Of a stretch of 64,000 nt of DNA, positions 1 to 7,140 are shown piece by piece (the stretch's first letter is position 1; each line of letters opens with the position of its first letter). Source of the stretch: Flavobacterium luteolum (GTDB taxonomy: Bacteria; Bacteroidota; Bacteroidia; Flavobacteriales; Flavobacteriaceae). The position numbers and the translations under genes were made by a program. The notes under the pieces are model-generated. The model was given only the letters and a program-made list of their open reading frames with translations, had not been told where the DNA came from and did no database searches. The stretch is from assembly GCF_027111275.1 (NCBI RefSeq), contig NZ_CP114286.1, positions 1,178,001 through 1,242,000 on the forward strand, written 5' to 3'.

Positions 1-591
1 TTCAATATCCATGTGGTTTGTTGGCTCATCTAGCAATATCAAATCTGGCTTTCTCAATAAAATCTTCGCTAACTCAATACGCATTCTCCATCCTCCTGAA
101 AATTCTGAAGTTTGACGTGCGAAATCTTCTCTTTCAAAACCTAAACCAACTAATATTTTCTCAACTTCTGCTTCGTAGTTTACTTCTTCAATAGCATAAA
201 ATTTCTCGCTTAAATCAGAAACTCTTTCGATCAATTTCATGTATTCGTCACTTTCATAATCAGTACGAACTGTTAACTGTTCATTGATCTCATCTATTTC
301 AGATTTCATTTTAAAAATCTCACTGAAGGCTTTTGATGCTTCTTCCATAACAGTAGCACCATCTTCGGTAAGCAAATGCTGAGGCAGATATGCAATTACA
401 GCTTCTTTCGGAGCAGAAATACTTCCCGTTGAAGGTTTGTTTGCTCCTGCAATAATCTTTAAAAGTGTAGATTTTCCCGCACCATTTTTACCCATTAGGG
501 CAATTTTATCATTTTCATTAATAGCAAAAGAAACATCGCTAAAAAGTGTAGTTCCACCAAATTGAACCGAAATATCGTTAACTGTAATCAT
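1..591 (-). CDS. ABC-F family ATPase, N-terminal part (runs off left edge)
   Basis: Soluble ATPase of the ABC-F family (EttA/Uup relatives), which act on ribosomes rather than in membranes. Only the first 197 residues lie in the window. Translating the minus strand from the ATG at 591 gives Walker A GKNGAGKST at residues 34-42, an ABC signature FSGGWRMRIELA near 163-175 and Walker B LILLDEPTNHMDIE at the very edge. The DEPTNH sequence after Walker B is typical of ABC-F proteins, which have two ATPase domains and no membrane segments; the second domain would lie left of position 1. The subfamily cannot be decided from this half. It is divergent from the PepSY-like gene at 922, with a repeat-filled spacer between them. 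Confidence 0.9.
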   Translation of the reverse strand, partial: MITVNDISVQFGGTTLFSDVSFAINENDKIALMGKNGAGKSTLLKIIAGANKPSTGSISAPKEAVIAYLPQHLLTEDGATVMEEASKAFSEIFKMKSEIDEINEQLTVRTDYESDEYMKLIERVSDLSEKFYAIEEVNYEAEVEKILVGLGFEREDFARQTSEFSGGWRMRIELAKILLRKPDLILLDEPTNHMDIE

Positions 592-668
592 TTGTGTTTG
601 TGAATTTTGTTTAATCGGTTAATCGTTTGACTGACTACCCATTTTTTTCGTGCTGCAAAGATAGATTT

Positions 669-725
669 AATTAGATAATGTCCCAATTTGATAATTAGAT
701 AATTTTGAAAATGTGACAATTAAAT
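669..725. repeat. 8-nt-period array, AATTAGAT family
   Basis: Units begin with AAT or AATT at 669, 677, 685, 693, 701, 710 and 718, that is six steps of 8 and one of 9. Typical units are AATTAGAT and AATTTGAT. The same family recurs around the terminator at 1422-1461. It is not coding, because an 8-nt period breaks every reading frame. Confidence 0.75.
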
Positions 726-736
726 ATATTTTTTTT

Positions 737-823
737 GCCACAGATTAAAGGATTTTCACTGATTATTTTTTTTACTGAGAATACATATTCTAAAAAAATC
801 TTTTTAATCTTTTAATCTGTGGC
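737..823. repeat. Long inverted repeat, CACAGATT family
   Basis: Left arm GCCACAGATTAAAGGATT (737-754) is nearly complementary to the right arm ending at 823 (AATCTTTTAATCTGTGGC, 806-823). Inside the arms the GATT/AATC cores recur every 8-9 nt. The same arm sequence recurs at 9848-9874 and 10179-10206. Confidence 0.8.
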
Positions 824-921
824 AAAAAAAAAGAAGCTTGATTGATTTTTAAAGCTGCTCAGATTTTCCAATTTCAAAATTTTAATCTTACCTTGTATAA
901 TAATTTAAAAATCAGCAAAAT

Positions 922-1365
922 ATGAGAACGAAATTAAAACTGACCGTCTACTTAATTGCAGGATTACTATTTGGACTCACTGCAAATGCTCAAAAAACCG
1001 TAATTAAGAAGGAAGCTTTACCAGGAAATGCACAAACCTTCCTAAAAACACATTTCGGATCGAAAAAGCCAAGCTACATATTAGAAGACAAAGAAATTCT
1101 TTCTACAGAGTACAAAGTACAATATGACAACAAAATTGAAATTGAATTTGACAAGAAAGGAAACTGGAAAGAAGTAGATGCTAAAACTGGAAAAATTCCA
1201 AAATCTATTATTCCTAAAAAAATTGCTTCTTATATAAAATCAAATTTTCCCAAAGAAGATGTAACCAAAATCGAACTTGGAAGTTCTGGCTACGAAACAA
1301 AATTAACCAATGGTTTAGAATTAAAATTCAATTTAAAAGGAGATTTTATTAAGATTGACAAATAA
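922..1365 (+). CDS. Secreted PepSY-like protein
   Basis: Small exported protein of 147 residues. A signal peptide is obvious: basic MRTKLK, a hydrophobic stretch to about residue 20, then LTANA-Q as cleavage site. The mature part has two similar alpha/beta repeats (about 25-85 and 90-147), each with a segment like YKVQYDNKIEIEFDKKGNWK, the pattern of the periplasmic PepSY-like (DUF2874) family common in Bacteroidota. The molecular role of that family is not established; a binding or inhibitor role in the envelope is only an inference. It stands alone and ends in a strong terminator shared with the convergent GlmU-like gene. The ATG at 922 is the only start that keeps the signal peptide. Confidence 0.8.
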   Translation: MRTKLKLTVYLIAGLLFGLTANAQKTVIKKEALPGNAQTFLKTHFGSKKPSYILEDKEILSTEYKVQYDNKIEIEFDKKGNWKEVDAKTGKIPKSIIPKKIASYIKSNFPKEDVTKIELGSSGYETKLTNGLELKFNLKGDFIKIDK

Positions 1366-1369
1366 GTAT

Positions 1370-1495
1370 AATTAGGAAATGTGTCAATTAGGAAATTAGA
1401 AAATTCTCAAAACCATAAAATAACAAAACCCGACAGTTTTTAAAAACCTGTCGGGTTTGTTATAACTATCTAATTTTCAAATTGACTAATTATCT
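1370..1495. repeat. Octamer arrays flanking a terminator between convergent genes
   Basis: Left arm units start at 1370, 1378, 1386, 1394 and 1402 (AATTAGGA, AATGTGTC and similar). Right arm units start at 1464, 1472, 1480 and 1488 (AACTATCT, AATTTTCA and similar). Both arms have an exact 8-nt period and are inverted relative to each other, enclosing the terminator at 1422-1461. Confidence 0.75.
1422..1461. terminator. Bidirectional intrinsic terminator
   Basis: ACCCGACAG and CTGTCGGGT form a GC-rich stem flanked by A- and T-rich tracts. It serves the PepSY-like gene on the plus strand and the GlmU-like gene on the minus strand. Confidence 0.85.
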
Positions 1496-1497
1496 CA

Positions 1498-2673
1498 TTA
1501 ATCTTTTCTCCATTTTTTAGTTTCTTCGAAAATATGCTCCATAATTGCAGCTTCCGTTGCGTCGAACTCTATATTTCTTCGGCTCATCACTAACCTTGCT
1601 GTTTCAAAAGCTTTCTTAGTTACATAAGTCGTAAATCCTGCAGCGCCCCCCCAAGAAAAACTTGGAACAAAATTGCGAGGAAATCCACTTCCAAAAATAT
1701 TAGCACTTACACCAACCACTGTTCCCGTATTAAACATGGTATTGATTCCGCATTTACTGTGATCTCCCATCATTAAACCGCAAAACTGAAGTCCCGTTTT
1801 AGCAAAACCTTCTGTTTCGTAACTCCATAATTTCACTTCTTCGTAGTTGTTTTTTAGGTTTGAGTTATTAGAATCTGCTCCAATATTACACCATTCACCT
1901 AAAACAGAATCCCCTAAGAATCCTTCATGTCCTTTATTTGAATTTGCAAAAAGAACTGAATTTTTAACCTCGCCTCCTATTCTAGATCCAGGCCCAACAG
2001 TTGTTGCTCCATAAACTTTGGCTGACATTTTTACCATTGCATTTTCACACAAAGCGAATGGTCCGCGAATTACGGTTCCTTCCATAATTTCGGCATTTTT
2101 ACCTATATATATAGGACCAGTTGATGCATTTAAAGTTACAAACTCTAGTTTTGCTCCTTCTTCAATAAAAATATTTTCTGGCGAAATTACATTTACGCTT
2201 TTTGGAATAGGCTGCGATGTACGATCTTCAGTTAGATATTTAAAATCCTGACGAATTGCTGCATCATTTTTAGAGAAAATATCCCAAGTATGCTCTATTG
2301 TAATACAATCTTCATTGTACTGAATAATTTCATAAGAATCAAAATCGACTTCTTCCTGATTCTCGTTCGTAAAAAATGCTATTACATCTTCTCCTTTAAA
2401 AATCGCTTGGTTTTCAGTTAAATTAGAAACCATTTCAGCAAGAGTATCATTTGGCAAATACGCTGCGTTGATCATAACGTTTTCTTCCATTTCAACCATT
2501 GGAAATTTTTCAGACAAATATTCTTCGGTTATAGTAGTGATTGTAGAACCTAAATATTTTTCCCATTTCTGGCGGATTGTCATAATTCCAACCAAAATAT
2601 CCGCTACTGGTCTTGTAAAAGTAAAGGGTAATAAAGCATTCCGAACGGGGCCGTCGAAAAGAATGTAGTTCAT
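1498..2673 (-). CDS. GlmU-like sugar-phosphate nucleotidyltransferase/acyltransferase
   Basis: 391-residue protein of the Bacteroidota GlmU-like family: an N-terminal nucleotidyltransferase-like domain (MNYILFDG, FTRPVADILVGI near residues 18-30) followed by a left-handed beta-helix with hexapeptide repeats (about 170-340, for example GPIYIGKNAEIMEGTVIRGP). This domain order suggests synthesis of an activated sugar, such as a UDP-sugar for the envelope, but the classical N-terminal signature of GlmU is weak and the substrate cannot be read from the sequence. It is a single gene with its own TAACTTTG box 45 nt upstream. ATG at 2673 fits the family's N-terminus. Confidence 0.8.
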   Translation of the reverse strand: MNYILFDGPVRNALLPFTFTRPVADILVGIMTIRQKWEKYLGSTITTITEEYLSEKFPMVEMEENVMINAAYLPNDTLAEMVSNLTENQAIFKGEDVIAFFTNENQEEVDFDSYEIIQYNEDCITIEHTWDIFSKNDAAIRQDFKYLTEDRTSQPIPKSVNVISPENIFIEEGAKLEFVTLNASTGPIYIGKNAEIMEGTVIRGPFALCENAMVKMSAKVYGATTVGPGSRIGGEVKNSVLFANSNKGHEGFLGDSVLGEWCNIGADSNNSNLKNNYEEVKLWSYETEGFAKTGLQFCGLMMGDHSKCGINTMFNTGTVVGVSANIFGSGFPRNFVPSFSWGGAAGFTTYVTKKAFETARLVMSRRNIEFDATEAAIMEHIFEETKKWRKD

Positions 2674-2717
2674 AAATAATTGAGTGTTTGTTAAAATTTG
2701 ATTTGGTTACCTGGCTT

Positions 2718-2725
2718 CAAAGTTA
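2718..2725 (-). promoter_or_regulatory. -7 box of the GlmU-like gene
   Basis: TAACTTTG on the minus strand matches the Bacteroidota TAnnTTTG element. Transcription would start near 2712, leaving a leader of about 39 nt. No clear -33 TTG is seen. Confidence 0.55.
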
Positions 2726-2819
2726 CAAATATTTATGTGTTTGATTAAAAGTACTCTCATTCAAAATAAGAAAATAATTGCTTTTTGGCTAACATTTTTT
2801 TTTATATCGATAATCATTT

Positions 2820-2958
2820 AACCGCAAAGTGCGCAAAGTTTATATTATCAAGTTTTTATAAAAAATAAAGTTCGCAAAGATTTGTACAGATGCTAACTTT
2901 GCGAACTTTGTGTTTTCTAAACATAATGTCAGGTAAAATCTTTGCGCACTTTGCGGTT
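2820..2958. repeat. Nested inverted repeat, GCAAAG family
   Basis: The outer arms are a perfect 19-bp match: AACCGCAAAGTGCGCAAAG at 2820-2838 and its complement at 2940-2958. An inner pair, AAAGTTCGCAAAG near 2867-2879 and CTTTGCGAACTTT at 2897-2909, repeats the same GCAAAG core. The cores are 8-9 nt apart. Confidence 0.85.
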
Positions 2959-2978
2959 AGATTTTACAATTCCATAAA

Positions 2979-3006
2979 AAAAGCCTTCCAGAATTGGAAG
3001 GCTTTT
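2979..3006 (-). terminator. Terminator of rpmE2
   Basis: AAGCCTTCCA, loop GAAT, TGGAAGGCTT with A/T tracts on both sides, 20 nt after the rpmE2 stop. Confidence 0.85.
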
Positions 3007-3025
3007 GTATAATTTAAAACAGCTA

Positions 3026-3280
3026 TTATTTTTTAGCGTGTTTAGCATATTTAGTTTTGAATTTATCAATACGTCCTGCAGTATCGATAAGTTTAGATTT
3101 ACCAGTATAAAAAGGGTGAGATGTTCTAGAAATCTCCATTTTTACAACTGGATACTCAACTCCGTCAACTTCAATTGTTTCTTTTGTATCTGCAGTAGAT
3201 TTAGTGATAAAAACCTCATCATTCGACATGTCTTTAAATGCAACTAATCTGTAATTTTCTGGGTGAATTCCTTTTTTCAT
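3026..3280 (-). CDS. rpmE2: 50S ribosomal protein L31 type B
   Basis: 84-residue ribosomal protein of the large subunit, where L31 helps bridge the two subunits. It begins [17 protein letters not shown] and contains [20 protein letters not shown], the C-terminal signature of type B L31. It lacks the CxxC zinc motifs of type A L31, so it is the zinc-independent form; no second L31 gene is in the window. It is monocistronic, with its own promoter (3397-3426) and terminator. Confidence 0.97.
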   Translation of the reverse strand: MKKGIHPENYRLVAFKDMSNDEVFITKSTADTKETIEVDGVEYPVVKMEISRTSHPFYTGKSKLIDTAGRIDKFKTKYAKHAKK

Positions 3281-3396
3281 CTTTTCTTTTATTTATTGTT
3301 TGGAGCACTTTTATTTTGAAGCTTTTTCATGGTTAGAAAAAGGTGTAAACAAATAATACTCTTTTTTGTTTAAAAATTTAATTATTTTTGAGTGTG

Positions 3397-3426
3397 CAAA
3401 TTTACAATTCTTTTTTAATAAACAAA
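3397..3426 (-). promoter_or_regulatory. Promoter of rpmE2
   Basis: On the minus strand, TTTG (3426-3423) is followed after 18 nt by TAAATTTG (3404-3397), a good Bacteroidota promoter. The leader would be about 110 nt, long enough for translational autocontrol, though I recognise no specific leader structure. Confidence 0.7.
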
Positions 3427-3494
3427 CAGTTAGCCTACTTTTTTTTAGTTTATTTCGAAAAGCTTTTTTTATATCCGATTATAGTGGGAATTAC

Positions 3495-3502
3495 TATATT
3501 TG
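3495..3502 (+). promoter_or_regulatory. -7 box of the DUF4199/glycosyltransferase operon
   Basis: TATATTTG 26 nt before the ATG at 3529; transcription start expected near 3508. Confidence 0.6.
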
Positions 3503-3528
3503 TGGATTAATTTTAAACATATCGAAAT

Positions 3529-4059
3529 ATGATTAATGAAGTTATAAAAAAGAACGGTATTACGTATGGTGTAATGATCGGAATTGCGTCGGCTTTGGTT
3601 ACTGCTACGATCTATGCTGTTGATTTAAACTTATTTACAGCTTGGTGGATGGGAATAATAGGAATCGTAATAAGTCTTACACTTAGTATTATTTTACTTT
3701 CTAAAACCAAAAGAGATTTAAACGGTGTTTTTCCTTTTAAAGACGCTTTTACTACTTATTTTATAGCGGCAGTAATTGGTATTTTAATATCTACAACTTT
3801 TAACATTGTATTGTTTAATGTAATTGATCCAGGTGCAAAAGATACTTTGAGCGAAATTATGATCAAATATACTATTGGTATGATGCAGAAATTTGGCGCA
3901 CCAGCCGCTTCTATTAATGAAGCTGTTGCCAAAATGAAAGAAAGCAATCCGTATTCTACTTTTGAATTATTAAAAGGATCAGTTTTTGCAATGGTTGTAA
4001 GCGCTATTTTCGGATTAATTTTCGCAGCATTTTTTAAAAGCAAATCTACACAAGAATAA
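3529..4059 (+). CDS. DUF4199 family membrane protein
   Basis: 176-residue inner-membrane protein with four hydrophobic segments (about 14-32, 38-58, 76-97 and 148-168), matching the DUF4199 family that is widespread in Bacteroidota. The function is unknown. It lies 8 bp upstream of a polyprenyl-phosphate-type glycosyltransferase and shares its promoter. The pair is recurrent in flavobacteria as far as I know, so a role as partner of the glycosyltransferase or in lipid-linked sugar handling is a reasonable inference, not shown by sequence. Confidence 0.8.
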   Translation: MINEVIKKNGITYGVMIGIASALVTATIYAVDLNLFTAWWMGIIGIVISLTLSIILLSKTKRDLNGVFPFKDAFTTYFIAAVIGILISTTFNIVLFNVIDPGAKDTLSEIMIKYTIGMMQKFGAPAASINEAVAKMKESNPYSTFELLKGSVFAMVVSAIFGLIFAAFFKSKSTQE

Positions 4060-4067
4060 AAATATAA

Positions 4068-5024
4068 ATGAATTTATCTATACTTATACCGCTTCTAAAC
4101 GAGGAGGAATCACTTAAAGAACTCTACACATGGATCATTAAAGTGATGCAGTCTAACAATTACTCTTATGAAATCATTTTTGTAGATGATGGTAGTACAG
4201 ATAATTCTTGGCAGATTATTGAAGGTTTCTCTAACGAAAATCCAAATGTAAAAGGAATTCGTTTCATGAAAAACTTCGGAAAATCTCAAGCTTTGCATGC
4301 TGGTTTTGCAAAAGCAAAAGGCGATGTTATTATTACAATGGATGCCGACTTGCAAGATAGTCCAGACGAAATTCCAGAATTGTATGAAATGATTACAGCT
4401 CAGAAATACGATTTGGTTTCAGGCTGGAAAAAGAAACGTTACGATTCTGTTGTAGCCAAAAATCTTCCTTCAAAATTATTTAACTGGGCAGCCAGAAAAA
4501 CTTCTGGTGTTGAGCTAAATGATTTTAACTGCGGATTAAAAGCCTACAAAAATGTTGTAGTCAAAAACATTGAAGTTTCTGGCGAAATGCACCGCTATAT
4601 TCCAGTTTTGGCTAAAAATGCTGGATTCGGAAAAATTGGAGAAAAAGTGGTAATTCACCAAGCTAGAAAATATGGTGAGACTAAATTTGGAATGGAGCGT
4701 TTTATAAACGGTTTTCTAGATTTAATTACTATCTGGTTTTTGTCAAGATTCGGAAAAAGACCAATGCACTTATTTGGCGCTATGGGCTCCTTAATGTTTA
4801 TTATAGGATTTTTAGCAGCTGGATATATTGGAGTTTCTAAACTATACCATATGTATACTGGAATGAAATACAGTCTGGTTACCAATAATCCATGGTTTTA
4901 TATTGCTTTAACTACTATGGTTCTTGGAACTCAGTTATTTCTAGCAGGATTCTTGGGTGAAATTATTTTAAGAACAAAAAATAACGAAGCAAGATATAAA
5001 GTAGCAAGAGAGGTTAATTTTTAA
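4068..5024 (+). CDS. Family 2 glycosyltransferase, DPM/ArnC-like
   Basis: 318-residue membrane-bound family 2 glycosyltransferase. The N-terminal catalytic domain shows VDDGSTDNSW (about 39-48) and the metal-binding ITMDADLQDSP (about 89-99). A conserved tail follows with GEMHRYIP and KFGMERFINGFLDL, and then two transmembrane helices (about 236-256 and 278-300). This layout is that of enzymes moving a sugar from a nucleotide donor onto undecaprenyl phosphate (DPM1, ArnC, GtrB relatives). The donor sugar is not deducible. It is the second gene of a two-gene operon with the DUF4199 protein. Confidence 0.9.
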   Translation: MNLSILIPLLNEEESLKELYTWIIKVMQSNNYSYEIIFVDDGSTDNSWQIIEGFSNENPNVKGIRFMKNFGKSQALHAGFAKAKGDVIITMDADLQDSPDEIPELYEMITAQKYDLVSGWKKKRYDSVVAKNLPSKLFNWAARKTSGVELNDFNCGLKAYKNVVVKNIEVSGEMHRYIPVLAKNAGFGKIGEKVVIHQARKYGETKFGMERFINGFLDLITIWFLSRFGKRPMHLFGAMGSLMFIIGFLAAGYIGVSKLYHMYTGMKYSLVTNNPWFYIALTTMVLGTQLFLAGFLGEIILRTKNNEARYKVAREVNF

Positions 5025-5146
5025 TTTTTTTTGTCTTTATGCAGTATTTTATAATCCGTTTTTAATTAAGGCATAAAAATATTGTATACAGCACCGTTAA
5101 CTCTCTGTAAAAATCTATTTTTAAATAAACAAAAACGAAATCAAAA

Positions 5147-6874
5147 ATGAATATAGCACCAAACATACTAAACGCAGTCAATGAATGGTTAACACCAACA
5201 TTTGACCAAGAAACGCAAGCTGCAGTTAAAGAATTAATGACCACTTCTCCAAAAGAACTGGAAGAGAGTTTTTACAAAAACTTAGAATTCGGAACTGGAG
5301 GAATGCGTGGTGTTATGGGTGTTGGTGACAATAGAATCAACAAATATACGCTTGGAAAAAACACTCAGGGATTATCTGATTACCTACATAAAGTTTTCCC
5401 AAACGAGCCTTTAAAAGTGGTTATTGCTTATGATTGTCGTCATAACAGCAATACTTTAGCAAAAGTTGTTGCTGATGTTTTCTCAGCAAACGGAATTCAG
5501 GTTTACCTATTCTCTGACTTAAGGCCAACACCAGAATTATCTTTTGCACTTAAATATTTAAAATGCCAGTGCGGAATTGTTTTAACAGCTTCTCATAATC
5601 CGCCAGAATACAACGGATACAAAGTTTACTGGCAAGACGGAGGACAAATTGTTCCTCCACAAGACAAAGAAATTGTCAATGTAATTGAAAGCTTAGGTTA
5701 TGATAAAATCAAATTCAATGCAAACGAGAGTTTAATTGAATACATTGATACAGAACTTGACAAAGCATTTATAAAATCATCTATCGAAAACGCAAGTTTT
5801 AATACTCCAGCTGAGGCTAAAGACAATCTTCATATTGTGTTTACTTCATTGCATGGAACTTCTATAAAATCAATTCCTGATGTTTTATCGCAAGCTGGAT
5901 ACAAAAATGTTCATATCGTTCCAGAACAAGCTGTACCAGACGGAGATTTCCCTACAGTAAAATCTCCAAACCCAGAAGAACCAGAAGCTTTGACTATGGC
6001 TTTGGCTTTAGCAGATAAAACAAATTCTGACATTGTAGTAGGAACAGATCCTGATTGTGATCGTTTAGGAGTTGCTGTTCGTAACAATGACGGCAAAATG
6101 ATTTTATTAAACGGAAACCAAACCATGGTTTTAATGACTTCTTTCTTATTGAAACAATGGAAAAAAGCAGGCAAACTTAACGGAAAACAATTCGTTGGCT
6201 CTACAATTGTTTCAACTCCAATGATGATGGAATTGGCAACAAGTTATGGCGTAGAGTGTAAAGTTGGGTTAACTGGCTTTAAATGGATTGCAAAAATGAT
6301 CAAAGATTTTCCTGAACTTGAATTTATTGGAGGTGGTGAAGAAAGTTTCGGATTTATGGTTGGTGACGCCGTTAGAGACAAAGATGCTGTTGCCGCAACC
6401 TTATTAATCTGCGAAGTTGCAGCTCAAGCTAAAGCAACGGGAAGCTCAGTTTACAAAGAACTTTTACAACTTTATGTTGAAAATGGTTTCTATAAAGAAT
6501 TCTTAGTTTCTTTAACTAAAAAAGGAATGGAAGGATTACAGGAAATCAATCAAATGATGATCGATTTACGCGAAAATCCTTTGAAAGAAATCAATGGCCA
6601 GCGTGTAATTATGGTTGAAGATTATCAATCTTCTATCGCTTTAAATTTATTGGACGGCTCAGAATCGACAATGGATATTCCGAAATCGAATGTATTAATT
6701 TATTATACTGAAGATGGTTCTAAAATTTGCGCAAGACCAAGCGGAACTGAACCAAAAATCAAATTCTATATCAGTGTAAATGCAGAAATAGAATCAGTTT
6801 CAGATTTTGACGAAGCAGAAAAATTCTTAGACGGAAAAATTCAGAACATTATCGCAGATATGAAGTTGAATTAA
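5147..6874 (+). CDS. Phosphosugar mutase (phosphoglucomutase/phosphomannomutase family)
   Basis: 575-residue cytoplasmic enzyme of the alpha-D-phosphohexomutase superfamily, converting hexose 6-phosphate to hexose 1-phosphate through a phosphoserine. All four signature motifs are present: active-site TASHNPPEYNGYKVYW (about 145-160), metal loop DPDCDRLG (about 302-309), sugar-binding GGEESFGFM (about 396-404) and phosphate-binding RPSGTEPKIKFYI (about 529-541). The length of about 575 places it with the PGM2-like bacterial enzymes rather than the 450-residue GlmM type. It probably feeds glucose 1-phosphate to nucleotide-sugar synthesis; the preferred hexose is not decided by sequence. It is monocistronic, followed by a strong terminator. 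Confidence 0.93.
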   Translation: MNIAPNILNAVNEWLTPTFDQETQAAVKELMTTSPKELEESFYKNLEFGTGGMRGVMGVGDNRINKYTLGKNTQGLSDYLHKVFPNEPLKVVIAYDCRHNSNTLAKVVADVFSANGIQVYLFSDLRPTPELSFALKYLKCQCGIVLTASHNPPEYNGYKVYWQDGGQIVPPQDKEIVNVIESLGYDKIKFNANESLIEYIDTELDKAFIKSSIENASFNTPAEAKDNLHIVFTSLHGTSIKSIPDVLSQAGYKNVHIVPEQAVPDGDFPTVKSPNPEEPEALTMALALADKTNSDIVVGTDPDCDRLGVAVRNNDGKMILLNGNQTMVLMTSFLLKQWKKAGKLNGKQFVGSTIVSTPMMMELATSYGVECKVGLTGFKWIAKMIKDFPELEFIGGGEESFGFMVGDAVRDKDAVAATLLICEVAAQAKATGSSVYKELLQLYVENGFYKEFLVSLTKKGMEGLQEINQMMIDLRENPLKEINGQRVIMVEDYQSSIALNLLDGSESTMDIPKSNVLIYYTEDGSKICARPSGTEPKIKFYISVNAEIESVSDFDEAEKFLDGKIQNIIADMKLN

Positions 6875-6942
6875 ATAAACTCATTTTTTTAAAGTACAAC
6901 CATTTACAAATAGCCTTTAAAAAGCAATGAGTTCCAACATTT

Positions 6943-6990
6943 AAAACTCTGATTTGCATTTATTAAAGATGCAAAATCAGAGTTTTTTTT
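6943..6990 (+). terminator. Terminator after the phosphosugar mutase
   Basis: AAAACTCTGATTTGCAT pairs with ATGCAAAATCAGAGTTTT, followed by a run of T. Confidence 0.9.
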
Positions 6991-7011
6991 ATAAAAAAAA
7001 CCTAAAAGAAA

Positions 7012-7040
7012 TTGAAAATAATCCAATTGGATTATTTTTG
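7012..7040 (+). promoter_or_regulatory. Promoter with a 24-bp perfect palindrome in its spacer
   Basis: TTG (7012-7014) and TATTTTTG (7033-7040) are 18 nt apart, a standard Bacteroidota promoter for the ABC exporter at 7141. The 24 bases 7015-7038 are a perfect palindrome with half AAAATAATCCAA. It fills the spacer and overlaps the -7 box, as expected of a repressor operator. Confidence 0.6.
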
Positions 7041-7140
7041 TGCAGTAAAAATCCACCAAAAACGGATTCATCATAACAAAAAAATATTCCCAAAATTCGA
7101 AAGAACATTACCACAGCAAAAAAATAACATCCGAAAATAA

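Larger units (their letters stand above)
592..921. other. 330-bp intergenic space between divergent genes, mostly repeats
   Basis: No gene is visible. It holds an octamer array (669-725), a long inverted repeat (737-823) and AT-rich leader sequence of the PepSY-like gene. I see no clear TAnnTTTG promoter box for either flanking gene here. Confidence 0.6.
2674..3025. other. 352-bp intergenic space with nested inverted repeats
   Basis: No gene is visible. It contains the GlmU-like promoter, the nested GCAAAG repeats (2820-2958) and the terminator of rpmE2 (2979-3006). Confidence 0.6.
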
